Assembly (NCBI GenBank): GCA_029555965.1
Contig: JAKQHY010000206.1
Coordinates: forward strand, 1-64,000
Direction of reading: 5' to 3'
Source: Chloroflexota bacterium
GTDB lineage: Bacteria; Chloroflexota; Anaerolineae; B4-G1; SLSP01
DNA length: 64,000 nt
The position numbers were made by a program, and so were the translations under genes. The notes under the pieces are model-generated. The model had not been told where the DNA came from and made no database searches. It was given only the letters and a program-made list of their open reading frames with translations. Numbering within the stretch: the first letter of the stretch is position 1; each line of letters opens with the position of its first letter. This document shows positions 8,840 to 16,721 of the stretch, piece by piece.

Positions 8840-9444
8840 TCATCACTGTGCGGCCGGTCGGTTCCCAGGATGACGCGCAGGCCGGTTAGGGTAATGCCCA
8901 GGGCCACACCAATCGCCAGCCCTCGGGTGCCAGACATTGCCAGGGTATTCAATAATTGCAGGATAGTTTGGAGCAGCGGCGGATAAATATAAGGGATCGT
9001 GGCAAATAAAAACAAAATGGTCAAACCCACAAAGAGCAGCGTGCCGACGTTGCGGCGCGTTTGCATAGCACGTATGCCGGCCAACAGTAACGTGAGGCCG
9101 GTCAAGGCCAATAAGGCCGCCTCGCCAGGCACGAGCACGTAATGGAGGAAATATTGCGGCCATTCTCCCCCAGCACCTTGCCAAAGCACCAGACCCAGGC
9201 TGGCGAGAAAGGAGAGGATGATCAGCAGGCTGCCGATCTTATGTTTGCCATCCCGCAAGCGCCCCAGATGAACCCGCAGGAGGTTAATGGAGGCCAGCAG
9301 CAACGCAAACGCGCTGAGCAACACGGCCCAGCGGATTAAGACAAAACGAATGTCGCTCAACGGACGGACGGGAATCAGGGTTCCCAGCAATACCAGGATG
9401 CCTGCCAACATCGCGCTGGCCGTCGGGATTGTGCGTTTGAACAT
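8836..9444 (-). CDS. Polytopic membrane protein of the MutL-zinc-ribbon operon
   Basis: This 202-aa protein has about six hydrophobic segments: 'AMLAGILVLLGTLIPV', 'LIRWAVLLSAFALLLASI', 'SLLIILSFLASLGLVL', 'PGEAALLALTGLTLLLAGI', 'LLFVGLTILFLFATIPYIY' and 'GLAIGVALGITLTGLRVIL'. Charged positions cluster in short loops. No family motif is recognised. It ends with an ATGA overlap onto the LPDWL-repeat gene and starts 9 bases after the DUF6754-like gene, so it belongs to the same transcript. It is probably an inner-membrane partner of the zinc-ribbon scaffold, an inference from operon position. Confidence 0.8.
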   Translation of the reverse strand: MFKRTIPTASAMLAGILVLLGTLIPVRPLSDIRFVLIRWAVLLSAFALLLASINLLRVHLGRLRDGKHKIGSLLIILSFLASLGLVLWQGAGGEWPQYFLHYVLVPGEAALLALTGLTLLLAGIRAMQTRRNVGTLLFVGLTILFLFATIPYIYPPLLQTILQLLNTLAMSGTRGLAIGVALGITLTGLRVILGTDRPHSDE

Positions 9445-9453
9445 ACCTTCAGC

Positions 9454-10200
9454 TCACCTTAACAGCGATAACACCGCAGTAATGAGGATACCGGCAATCA
9501 CCAACCACCGGAGCGTCTCTTGCGCGCTCAAACTGGCCCAAGAGACAGAACGTTCTTTGACAAGGGCGCCGCCGACGAACAATTCTTCACCAATGACCAA
9601 TTGCGTCTGCTCCAACGCCGGATAGAGCGCGCCAATCCCAGGCAAAGAAACGACGCCGCCCATTGAAGCGACGCCCCGCCGCCGGGCGGCCTCGGTCAGC
9701 AAACTCACTTCTTGATTGAAAGCCCCCAGCATCACATTGGCGCCGATCGGCGCGTCAAAAAGCTGCGTCGCGGCCATCGCGGCGTAGGTAGTGGGGGTGG
9801 GCGCGGCGAACTGCACCATAGTCGGGCGAAACAGGTCGCCCGCGCCGACGCGCGTGTAAGCCCGCCGCAGCCAATCGCTGGCGAGCAGATACAGGGTGGG
9901 ATCGCCCGTGGTGATCAGCGGGGGGGTGTCATAGGCCGCGGAAAGTTCTAACAGTGCGCGAACCCCTTCCAGAGCTGCCACCGAGGTCATAGCGTCGGCT
10001 GTCGCCAGGCCGCCATTGCCCAACGCCACGTGGATGGAGACGCCCTGCTCGGCAGCCCGGCCCACTTCTCCGGCAAGCGCCGAAAATACTGGGAAATGTC
10101 GAAAGGTAGGGGTCTTGTCACGGTAACGTATCCCGAAAACCGCCAGGGCAACGGCGCCGCTCAGCACCAACCCCAACGCGATCAAATGAGTACTGTTCAT
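9454..10200 (-). CDS. DUF6754-like membrane protein
   Basis: The ORF track extends to 10338, but ATG at 10200 (MNSTHLIALG) is preferred. It overlaps the stop of the upstream gene as ATGA, and the residues before it lie inside that gene. The resulting protein is 248 aa. An N-terminal TM helix ('LIALGLVLSGAVALAVFGI') and a C-terminal TM helix ('LRWLVIAGILITAVLSLL') flank a soluble alpha/beta domain rich in Gly/Ala with 'HVALGNGGLATADAMTS' and 'GGVVSLPGIGALYPALEQ'. From memory this matches the Chloroflexota DUF6754 family. No catalytic role is known. Confidence 0.78.
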   Translation of the reverse strand: MNSTHLIALGLVLSGAVALAVFGIRYRDKTPTFRHFPVFSALAGEVGRAAEQGVSIHVALGNGGLATADAMTSVAALEGVRALLELSAAYDTPPLITTGDPTLYLLASDWLRRAYTRVGAGDLFRPTMVQFAAPTPTTYAAMAATQLFDAPIGANVMLGAFNQEVSLLTEAARRRGVASMGGVVSLPGIGALYPALEQTQLVIGEELFVGGALVKERSVSWASLSAQETLRWLVIAGILITAVLSLLR

Positions 10201-10445
10201 TGCGTGACTCCTTCTGCCAGATGCTGCCGAAATTGTTGCAGTAGCTCCGGCTGTTCCAACATGGTAGCGAGTGGGGCCAACCGTTGCCCCAGGAATGGCG
10301 CCAGCATCCACAAGCCCTGCGCGCCGACGAAACCCCACACTTGCAGCACATCCAGGAGCGGGAGGGCCAGATCAGTCAGCCCGCGCCGTTCGATGGCGGC
10401 AGCCCACTTGACCATATCAGCGGTGGACAAGGATTTTGATTGCAT
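10197..10445 (-). CDS. Small helical protein, first gene of the seven-gene operon
   Basis: The ORF track starts at 10469. ATG at 10445 (MQSKSLSTADMV) has a GAGG ribosome site eight bases upstream on the minus strand and is preferred, giving 82 aa. The product is helical with a Trp/Phe-containing central part ('VLQVWGFVGAQGLWMLAPFL') and no clear signal or zinc site. It overlaps the DUF6754-like gene by four bases, which indicates coupled translation. It faces the divergent MBL-fold gene across 176 bases. The family is unrecognised. Confidence 0.7.
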   Translation of the reverse strand: MQSKSLSTADMVKWAAAIERRGLTDLALPLLDVLQVWGFVGAQGLWMLAPFLGQRLAPLATMLEQPELLQQFRQHLAEGVTQ

Positions 10446-10544
10446 GGTTTTCCTCAACAGACTCCCCAACAGCGCTTACCACAATCATTGTACTACGTTA
10501 AACTCTACGACGCAAACCCACAAAACCGACAAAACCAGAAATGA

Positions 10545-10572
10545 TTGACTCCCCTAGAGGGCATTGTACAAT
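10545..10572 (+). promoter_or_regulatory. Sigma70-type promoter for MBL-fold gene
   Basis: TTGACT (10545-10550), 16-bp spacer, TACAAT (10567-10572). It lies about 50 bases before the ATG at 10622, which has an AGGAG ribosome site at 10609. Confidence 0.6.
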
Positions 10573-10621
10573 GATGCGCGTCAAAAAGAAAGTGCTGTCT
10601 GGATTGTTCAGGAGTGAACCA

Positions 10622-11404
10622 ATGAAACTCGTTCTTTTGGGAAGCGGGGGGTTTTTGCCGACGGAGACGGCGCAAACGGCGTGTTATTGGCTGCCCGAAG
10701 CCGGTCTGTTGCTCGACGCGGGAAGCGGACTATATCGCCTGGCCGATTATATGCAAGGGGCGGAGTTGGATATTTACCTGAGCCACGCCCACGCGGATCA
10801 CACCAGCGGGTTGGATTATGTCTTCGCTTCCTTTTTCAAATGGGAAGTAAGCCGGGCCGCGCAACCCTTGAGTGAAGAAACCATTACCGGCCTGGTTGAA
10901 CGCGCCCACGCGGCCCGCGCTCAAACGCGCGTCCACGCCGATGAAGCGACGTTGCAGGTGGTGCAGTCCAAATACAGCCATTCGCCCTTTCAATGGCATC
11001 CGCTGCAAGCCGAGGAAACGGTAGGGGGGAACGGGCAGTTGACCCATTTTCTGATGGAAGGCGGGACGCAGGGCTTCCGACTGGATTGGCCCGGCCATGC
11101 GCTGGCATACATCACCGATACCGTTGGGACTCCCACTGCTGCTTATGTGGAGAAGATCGCCGGGGTGGATGTACTGCTGCACGATTGTCAAGGCGCGGAA
11201 AGACATGCCGGATTGCAGAGGAAAATTGGGCATAGTCATTTGACGGCGGTGGTGCAAGTTGCGGCCAGGGCGCAGGTGAAACGGCTGGTATTGATCCACC
11301 AAGCGCCGCTGAAAGAACTGGATTACCAGGACGAATTGGAACAGGCGCGCCAGACATTCCCTGCGGTAGAAGCGGGGTATGACAGGATGGAGATTGACTT
11401 TTAG
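10622..11404 (+). CDS. MBL-fold metallohydrolase (RNase Z / phosphodiesterase-like)
   Basis: The product is 260 aa from the ATG at 10622, chosen over the longer ORF start at 10541 because AGGAG lies just upstream and 'MKLVLLGSGGFLP' is the typical first strand of the fold. The metal-binding signature HxHxDH is present as 'LSHAHADHTSGL' near residue 61. Asp in 'YITDTVG' and the later His in 'HSHLT' and 'LIHQAP' complete a dinuclear zinc site. The family includes tRNase Z, cyclic nucleotide phosphodiesterases and related enzymes; the substrate cannot be assigned from sequence. The next gene, mobA, follows after 8 bases, so the two may be co-transcribed. Confidence 0.85.
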   Translation: MKLVLLGSGGFLPTETAQTACYWLPEAGLLLDAGSGLYRLADYMQGAELDIYLSHAHADHTSGLDYVFASFFKWEVSRAAQPLSEETITGLVERAHAARAQTRVHADEATLQVVQSKYSHSPFQWHPLQAEETVGGNGQLTHFLMEGGTQGFRLDWPGHALAYITDTVGTPTAAYVEKIAGVDVLLHDCQGAERHAGLQRKIGHSHLTAVVQVAARAQVKRLVLIHQAPLKELDYQDELEQARQTFPAVEAGYDRMEIDF

Positions 11405-11412
11405 GGAACAGA

Positions 11413-12015
11413 ATGGACATAACGTATAGTGGAGTCATCCTGGCCGGCGGATCCGCCCGGCGGATGGGCAGCGACAAACGCTTCTTGCAAGTGCAGGGGC
11501 AATCCCTCGTGCGGCGGGTGCTGGAATGTCTGCGCCCGCTGGTCGCAGAGCTGATTGTGGCAACGCTGGAACCGGCGCTATTTGCCGACCTTCCCGCGCA
11601 GATTGTTACGGACGCCTATCCGGGAATGGGGGTGTTGGCCGGCGTTCACGCGGGATTGGCGGCTGCGCGGGGCGAGTGGGCCTGGGTGGTCGCCGGGGAC
11701 TTGCCTTTCTTGAATCCCGCGCTGTTACAGGCGATGATGCGCCTGACTCAAACTGCCGACGCCGATGTGATCGTCCCTCAACGCCAGGGCGAACTGGAAC
11801 CCCTGCACGCGCTCTACCGCCCCGCCGCCTGCGTTCCCGCCGCCGAAGCAGTCCTACAACGCAGCCAACGGCGGATCATCGCCTTCTACCCCGACGTGCG
11901 CGTCCATATTATACTGCCGGACGAAATCGCCCGCTATGACCCGGAAGGCCGCTCGTTCTTCAACATCAACACCCCAGAAGATTGGGCGCTGGCGCTACAA
12001 CAATTGGAAGAATAG
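11413..12015 (+). CDS. mobA: Molybdenum cofactor guanylyltransferase MobA
   Basis: The product is 200 aa. MobA transfers GMP from GTP to molybdopterin to form the guanine dinucleotide cofactor. The N-terminal nucleotide-binding signature 'VILAGGSARRMGSDKRFL' is intact, with 'DAYPGMGVLAGVHAGL' and the metal-binding 'VVAGDLPFLNP' following at the expected spacing. The C-terminus 'FFNINTPEDWALALQ' is also typical. It sits 8 bases after the MBL-fold gene and converges on fdhD. Both mobA and fdhD serve molybdo- or tungstoenzymes such as formate dehydrogenase, none of which lies in this window. Confidence 0.92.
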   Translation: MDITYSGVILAGGSARRMGSDKRFLQVQGQSLVRRVLECLRPLVAELIVATLEPALFADLPAQIVTDAYPGMGVLAGVHAGLAAARGEWAWVVAGDLPFLNPALLQAMMRLTQTADADVIVPQRQGELEPLHALYRPAACVPAAEAVLQRSQRRIIAFYPDVRVHIILPDEIARYDPEGRSFFNINTPEDWALALQQLEE

Positions 12016-12060
12016 GGGGATATATTTTTGCGCGGCCCAGCCGCGCAAAAATATATCCCC
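12016..12060. repeat. Perfect 21-bp palindrome with 3-nt loop between mobA and fdhD
   Basis: The arm ggggatatatttttgcgcgg(c) is followed by cca and then its exact complement. It starts one base after the mobA stop codon and ends seven bases before the fdhD stop. The T run precedes and the A run follows the GC core, on both strands, opposite to a normal U-tract terminator. It may still act as a bidirectional transcription end. Confidence 0.85.
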
Positions 12061-12066
12061 AGAATT

Positions 12067-12852
12067 TTAAATTCCCAACCGTTCTGGATGGGTGTGAACG
12101 ACCATCTGCTGCCCGCGCAGATAGCCGATGGTGGTAATACCCCACGTCGCGGCGAGCCTGACCGCCTTAGAAGTCACAGCCCGCAGCGTCGCCACAATGG
12201 GGACGCGCATCCGCGCCGCCTTGCTGACCATCTCGGAGGAAAGCCGCCCGGTCGTCAACAACACATCGCCCTCGGTGGAACGGCCGGCCATCAGGCAAAA
12301 GCCCAGGAGCTTATCAAGCGTGTTGTGCCGCCCCACGTCCGTCATAATAGCGATGGTTTCGCTGGCGGGCGCGAAGAGGATGCTGGTGTGGACGCCGTGG
12401 CTGTGGGGATTGCGAGCCGTGGCGTCTTGCAAGACCTGCGCCATTTCAAAGAGGCGCGCGGGCGGGAACACGGGCAATACGGGCAGCGGCGTCGGCGGCG
12501 CGTACAGATCGCCCAACACCACACCGCGTCCACAGCCGGACGTAAGGAGGGCATTGTGCGCCGCCAGGCGCGGCTCCACATCAGGCGCTTTGTCGGCGGT
12601 CAGCCATACATCCGCGCAGGTTTCCCCTGCGGAAAAATGCAGTTTGGCGATGTCGGACAGCGCATCAATGATGCCGGCGTAGGCCAGAAAACCGACCACC
12701 AGGGCTTCTCGATCCGGCGGCGAGGCCATCAGCCGCACCAGGGATTGCCCATTGACGTAGATACAAAATTCCTCTTCGCCGGGCAGTATGTAAGTCTGTG
12801 ATGTGACCTCACCCTGGCGCCAGACAGACACGGGATATTCAAAATCGCTCAC
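12067..12852 (-). CDS. fdhD: Formate dehydrogenase accessory sulfurtransferase FdhD
   Basis: The product is 261 aa. FdhD carries sulfur from a cysteine desulfurase to the molybdenum cofactor of formate dehydrogenase. Recognisable elements are 'EEEFCIYVNGQSLVRLMASP' near the N-terminus, the cysteine loop 'LTSGCGRGVVLGD' and the nucleotide/cofactor-binding 'MTDVGRHNTLDKLLGF' followed by 'LLTTGRLSSEMVSKA'. The loop has a single Cys (CGRG) rather than the CxxC of the E. coli protein, a variant also known in other FdhD proteins. The gene converges with mobA across a perfect palindrome. No formate dehydrogenase gene is seen in the window. Confidence 0.92.
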   Translation of the reverse strand: MSDFEYPVSVWRQGEVTSQTYILPGEEEFCIYVNGQSLVRLMASPPDREALVVGFLAYAGIIDALSDIAKLHFSAGETCADVWLTADKAPDVEPRLAAHNALLTSGCGRGVVLGDLYAPPTPLPVLPVFPPARLFEMAQVLQDATARNPHSHGVHTSILFAPASETIAIMTDVGRHNTLDKLLGFCLMAGRSTEGDVLLTTGRLSSEMVSKAARMRVPIVATLRAVTSKAVRLAATWGITTIGYLRGQQMVVHTHPERLGI

Positions 12853-12873
12853 ATTCGCCCTCGTCTATGAGAT

Positions 12874-12904
12874 TTGACAAACTCGCAAGATAAACCATTA
12901 TACT
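12874..12904 (+). promoter_or_regulatory. Possible promoter for the 12985 operon
   Basis: TTGACA at 12874-12879, followed by TATACT at 12899-12904 with a long 19-bp spacer, or CATTAT at 12896 with a 16-bp spacer. It is AT-rich against the GC-rich background and lies upstream of a gene with an AGGAG ribosome site. Confidence 0.45.
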
Positions 12905-12984
12905 ATAGTATCAATAGTAACAACGTCTCACAAAAGGGAATCGCCTGATCCGAGATCCCTAGGCGCATAAAGGAGAAATTGGTA

Positions 12985-13395
12985 ATGAACGAAAAAATAC
13001 AATATCTCAAGATTCTATCGGTGGCGTATTACGTGGTGGGGGCATTGGCCGGTTTGTTCGCCTGCTTCCCCATCATCCACCTGGTGGCGGGTCTGGGGAT
13101 GCTGTTGGCCGGAACAACGGGGGAGTTTGGTGAGGAGGGCTTACCCTTTTTGCTGGGCGGCGGGATGTTCACGCTGATTGCCGGGACGATCATTGTGCTC
13201 GGGTGGGCGTATGCAATTGGGCTGATCGTCACCGGGTATTTTCTAGGACGGCATACCCATCATCTCTTCTGCCTGGTAATGGGCGGGATCGCGTGTCTCT
13301 TTATGCCGTTTGGGACGGTGTTGGGCGTGCTGACGTTGGTGCTGCTCCTCAGCCCAGATGTCAAAGCGCTATTTGAGGCAGAAGAGGTCGTATGA
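12985..13395 (+). CDS. Small membrane protein preceding an ABC transporter
   Basis: The ATG at 12985 follows AGGAG at 12971; the TTG at 12979 used by the ORF track is inside the spacing and less likely. The 136-aa product has four hydrophobic segments ('LSVAYYVVGALAGLFACFPI', 'LVAGLGMLLAGTTG', 'FTLIAGTIIVLGWAYAIGLI', 'FGTVLGVLTLVLLLSP') and a short acidic tail. Its stop overlaps the ABC ATPase start by four bases (ATGA), so it is translated with the transporter. It might be an accessory subunit; the family was not recognised. Confidence 0.75.
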   Translation: MNEKIQYLKILSVAYYVVGALAGLFACFPIIHLVAGLGMLLAGTTGEFGEEGLPFLLGGGMFTLIAGTIIVLGWAYAIGLIVTGYFLGRHTHHLFCLVMGGIACLFMPFGTVLGVLTLVLLLSPDVKALFEAEEVV

Positions 13396-14192
13396 ACGAC
13401 TCTCCTTACGCTATCCAGACCCAATCTCTCACCCGCCGCTTCGACGAAGTGGTGGCCGTCAACCAGTTGAACCTCACCGTGCCGCGCGGCGTCATCTTTG
13501 GCTTTTTGGGGCCGAATGGCGCGGGCAAGTCCACGACGATTAACATGCTCATCGGGGTGCTGCCGCCGACGCAGGGGAAGGCGTGGGTAGCCGGCTTCGA
13601 CGTGCGCGAGCAACCCATCGAGGTCAAACGACGCATCGGCGTCGTGCCGGAGTCGTTGGGGCTGTACCAGCGGCTCACAGCGGTCGAGCAGATCGAGTTG
13701 GTGGGGCGGCTGCACGGCCTGCGCGTGCCGGAGATTCGCGCCCGCATCCCCGCGTTGCTGGATTTGTTGGAGTTGGGCGACAAGGCCGACAAGATGATCC
13801 TGGATTACTCACAGGGGATGTTGAAGAAGACCGCCCTGGCCTGCGCCCTGATCCACGCGCCCGACATCCTGTTTATGGACGAGCCGTTTGAAAGCGTAGA
13901 CCCTATCTCCACCAAAGCCATCAAGGCGGTACTGCGGGATATGGTCCGGCAGCGCGGCACGACGGTGTTCTTCTCCACCCACGTGATGGAACTGGCCGAG
14001 CGCTTCTGCGATCAGGTGGGCATCATCCACCAGGGGAAGCTGGCTGCCGTCGGTGACATCCCGACGCTGCGGGCGCAGGCGGAATTGCCCCCCGATGCGC
14101 CGCTGGAAGACGTGTTCGTGCGCCTCGTCGGCGCGGAGACCGGCGCGGAATCCGGCCTGAACTGGCTAACCAATGCGCCGGCTCAATCCTGA
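13392..14192 (+). CDS. ABC transporter ATP-binding protein
   Basis: The product is 266 aa. It powers the permease encoded next. Walker A is 'GPNGAGKSTTINML', the signature motif is degenerate ('DYSQGMLKKTALACAL' in place of LSGGQ), Walker B is 'DILFMDEPFESVD' and the H-loop is 'FFSTHVMEL'. This type resembles the CcmA/NatA-like ATPases of ABC-2 exporters. Its product probably works with the 565-aa permease and the small membrane protein 12985-13395. The substrate is unknown. The DNA after the stop contains a repeated 'gcagatt' unit before the permease gene. Confidence 0.9.
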   Translation: MNDSPYAIQTQSLTRRFDEVVAVNQLNLTVPRGVIFGFLGPNGAGKSTTINMLIGVLPPTQGKAWVAGFDVREQPIEVKRRIGVVPESLGLYQRLTAVEQIELVGRLHGLRVPEIRARIPALLDLLELGDKADKMILDYSQGMLKKTALACALIHAPDILFMDEPFESVDPISTKAIKAVLRDMVRQRGTTVFFSTHVMELAERFCDQVGIIHQGKLAAVGDIPTLRAQAELPPDAPLEDVFVRLVGAETGAESGLNWLTNAPAQS

Positions 14193-14194
14193 AG

Positions 14195-14266
14195 TTTTGT
14201 CAGCAGATTGAGCAGATTAAGCAGATTTTCCATTGGCTCTTCCGTTGAATCCGCTAAATCCGTTGA
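14195..14266. repeat. Short-unit intergenic repeat (gcagatt family), copy 1
   Basis: The segment starts ttttgtcagcagattgagca and continues with an 'agcagatt' unit, then a 'ccgttgaatccgctaaatcc'-type tract. A 35-bp part matches the reverse complement of 47867-47901 at 32 of 35 positions, so the same element lies twice in the window in opposite orientation. Confidence 0.7.
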
Positions 14267-14290
14267 GCTATTCTTGGAGGGAGTCGCCTG

Positions 14291-15988
14291 ATGCACTCAT
14301 CGTTGTTCACTGAATTGAAAACGCTGTTCTGGCTCCAGGGCAAATTGACGTTGGCAATATTCCGCAGCCGCCGGGCCGCCGACTGGTTCTGGCTGCTGCG
14401 CCTGGGGCTGACGCTGCTGCAAGCCCTGTTCACGTTCCCCTTTTTCCTGCTGATGGGAGTGGGCGTGGCGGTAGGATTGGCGCTGCTGTCGCCGCGCGCG
14501 GCCTTTGAGGCTGTGGTGCTCGGGAACACCTTCATGACGGTCTTCTGGCTGATGGCGCCCAGTATGTACAGTTCGCAGTTGATGGAGCGGTTCGAGATGT
14601 CGCGGCTGTTTCCGCATCCCATCAGCTTCCGGGGGATGGTGCTGGGCAGCACGTTAATGGCCGCCCTGAACATGACCGGCCTGTGGACGTTCCCCATTCT
14701 GGCCGGCGAAGTCGTGGGGCTGGCATGGCACAAGCCGCTGGTCGCCCCATTGATCGCCCTCGGCGCGCTTCCGGCGTTTGTGTTGTTCACACTGGCCGGC
14801 CGCTTGATGGACGATTTCTTCGACCTGATTGCCAGCGACCGCCGCTTGCGCACGCTGGCGATCTTTCTCCTCACCGCGCCGTTTATGTTCTTGTGGGTCG
14901 GGCAGTATTACCTGCAATACATCAGTGACAATTTCGAGAAATTGCCGGCGTTCATTGATCCGGCGCTGGCGATGCAGTTGCAACAAGCGCAGGGACCCAG
15001 CGACGTGCTGGAAATCGTGCGACTCTCGCGTTTTCTCCTCTGGCTGCCGCCCGGTTGGGTGAGCGCGGGAATGGGGATGGTGGTGGCCGATTCCTGGGTT
15101 ACGGGGCTGTTGTTTCTGCTGCTGTCCTTTGCGACCATTGGCGGCTTGCTGTGGCTGCACGCCCACGTCACGCGCCGCCTGATGGAGGGCGCGGCCCTGA
15201 CGGTGGGCGTGGAGCGGGTGCGAACGCGCGGCCTGGGGTTCGTCTTCTCTCGCGCCCCGGTGTTTTGGGCGCTCGTCGCCAAAGATTGGCGCCACCTGTG
15301 GCGCAATCCGCTGCCCCGGCGGATGGTATTCGCGACGGTCCTCGTGCCGGCGGCCATGGCGTTTCCCTTGATAAATATTCCCACGGAGGAACTGCCGCCC
15401 GGCTGGGATCAATATATGACGGTGGTGTTCGGCCTGATCATGGTGTTTATGTTCAATATGATGTTCAACATCGCCCTTACCGGCAACTATTTCGGCGCGA
15501 TAGATCGCGAGGGGTTCGGCACGCTGGCGGCGGCGGTGGCCGATTGGCGGCCGGTGCTCCTGGCGGCCAACGGCGTCATGGCGGTCTTCACCGGCGCGCT
15601 GTCAGGGTTAGTATTGACGGTGCTGACGTTGCTGACCGGCGCCTGGGCTGCGCTGCCCCTCTTACTCTACATTCTATTGGCGCTCCAGGTCAGCACCACC
15701 CCGGTTTATACCTTCGCCGCGATCTGGGGGCCGTACCGCATGGAAATGAAATACGGGATGCAAAATCGCCAGGGCAACATTTGGAGCTTCCTGGCGTGGA
15801 TTTTGGGGACGCCGCCCGTGGCGCTGCTCATTTTGCTGCCCTACTTCCTGTGGAAACCAGGACTGTGGATCACGCTTCCTCTCAGCGCGCTGTACAGCGT
15901 CGGATTGTACTGGCTCACGCTCAAGCCGCTGGCAAAATTATTGCGGAACCGTCAGCACATCGTGTTGGAGCGGGTGACGAAGGATTGA
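14291..15988 (+). CDS. ABC transporter permease (ABC-2-like exporter)
   Basis: The product is 565 aa with about 12 hydrophobic segments, starting 17 residues after a charged N-terminus. Examples are 'LLRLGLTLLQALFTFPFFLL', 'FMTVFWLMAPSMYSS', 'ILLALQVSTTPVYTF' and 'PPVALLILLPYF'. It carries no ATPase domain and pairs with the preceding ATP-binding protein. The start ATG has a GGAGG site at 14276. The permease size and TM organisation fit a fused double-length ABC-2 exporter subunit. The substrate is unknown. The downstream DUF99 and hypA genes are separated from it by repeat-bearing spacers. Confidence 0.85.
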   Translation: MHSSLFTELKTLFWLQGKLTLAIFRSRRAADWFWLLRLGLTLLQALFTFPFFLLMGVGVAVGLALLSPRAAFEAVVLGNTFMTVFWLMAPSMYSSQLMERFEMSRLFPHPISFRGMVLGSTLMAALNMTGLWTFPILAGEVVGLAWHKPLVAPLIALGALPAFVLFTLAGRLMDDFFDLIASDRRLRTLAIFLLTAPFMFLWVGQYYLQYISDNFEKLPAFIDPALAMQLQQAQGPSDVLEIVRLSRFLLWLPPGWVSAGMGMVVADSWVTGLLFLLLSFATIGGLLWLHAHVTRRLMEGAALTVGVERVRTRGLGFVFSRAPVFWALVAKDWRHLWRNPLPRRMVFATVLVPAAMAFPLINIPTEELPPGWDQYMTVVFGLIMVFMFNMMFNIALTGNYFGAIDREGFGTLAAAVADWRPVLLAANGVMAVFTGALSGLVLTVLTLLTGAWAALPLLLYILLALQVSTTPVYTFAAIWGPYRMEMKYGMQNRQGNIWSFLAWILGTPPVALLILLPYFLWKPGLWITLPLSALYSVGLYWLTLKPLAKLLRNRQHIVLERVTKD

Positions 15989-16064
15989 GGACTGAGGACT
16001 GAGTGCTGAGTGCTGAGTGCTTTCTCACTATCCATTGATTCGCTCATTCGTTGATCCGCTGATC
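15989..16064. repeat. Intergenic short repeats (gactgag / gagtgct and gattcgctca-like units)
   Basis: Two adjacent low-complexity tracts. One is 'gaggactgaggactgagtgc' with gagtgct repeated three times; the other is 'ccattgattcgctcattcgt' with a degenerate 'ttgatccgct' unit. No gene is seen here. The type is the same as other short-unit intergenic repeats in the window. Confidence 0.6.
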
Positions 16065-16068
16065 CGTT

Positions 16069-16641
16069 ATGCATGCCCATACTCGCATTTCTAACGTGAT
16101 TGCTTTTGACGACGCGCCGTTTGTGCCGGACGCGATTGGACCAGTGGCGGTGGTCGGGGCGGTGTACGCGCGCTTGCGGCTGAACGGTGTGCTGGTGGGA
16201 GGCGTCGCCAGGGATGGCGACGATGCGGCGGAGGCGCTGGCGTGGCTGGTGGCCGGCTCCAAATTCGTGGAGAACCTGCACCTGGTCATGCTCCAGGGAA
16301 TCGCGCTGGCCGGCTTCAACGTGGTGGACGTGTTCACGCTGCATGAACGGCTGGCGTTGCCCATCCTCGTCGTGGCGCGGCGCGCGCCGGATATGGCCGC
16401 CATCCACGACGCGCTGCTGACGCAGGTGCGGGGCGGCGCGCAGAAGTGGGCACTGCTGGAACGCCTCGGGCCAATGGAACCGCTGCATCAAGTCTACGTG
16501 CAGCGCGTCGGCCTGACGTTGACGCAGGCCGAGGCGGTCCTCAAGGACTTCACCGTCGAGGGGCACATCCCGGAGCCGCTGCGCACGGCGCATCTCATCG
16601 CCGGCGCCATCGGCACCGGAGAAAGCCGTGGGCGCACGTAA
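16069..16641 (+). CDS. DUF99 (UPF0215) family protein
   Basis: The product is 190 aa. DUF99 proteins are common in archaea and have been related to endonuclease V-like folds; their role is not established. Matching features are the N-terminal 'FDDAPF', 'VGGVARDGDDAAEAL' near 43 and 'HLVMLQGIALAGFNVVDV' near 75, followed by 'LALPILVVARRAPD'. The bacterial occurrence here between an ABC exporter and hypA is worth noting, because these neighbours do not share an obvious pathway. The start ATG at 16069 gives the expected family length. The family call is fairly sure; the function is not. Confidence 0.8.
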   Translation: MHAHTRISNVIAFDDAPFVPDAIGPVAVVGAVYARLRLNGVLVGGVARDGDDAAEALAWLVAGSKFVENLHLVMLQGIALAGFNVVDVFTLHERLALPILVVARRAPDMAAIHDALLTQVRGGAQKWALLERLGPMEPLHQVYVQRVGLTLTQAEAVLKDFTVEGHIPEPLRTAHLIAGAIGTGESRGRT

Positions 16642-16642
16642 C

Positions 16643-16700
16643 CTCAACGGATTGAACGGATTGAACGGATTTTTCCGTTGAATCCATTCAATCCGTTGAG
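16643..16700. repeat. Hairpin repeat of 'gaacggatt' unit before hypA
   Basis: The arm ctcaacggattgaacggatt with a further unit folds onto its near-complement tccgttgaatccattcaatc (about 24 of 26 positions), with a short T-rich loop. It lies between DUF99 and hypA and could attenuate hypA transcription. Confidence 0.75.
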
Positions 16701-16721
16701 ATTTTTAAGGAATAACATCGG

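Noticed and set aside
10201-10338. N-terminal extension of the DUF6754-like ORF
   Set aside because: It lies inside the preceding gene; the ATGA overlap at 10197-10200 marks the real start.
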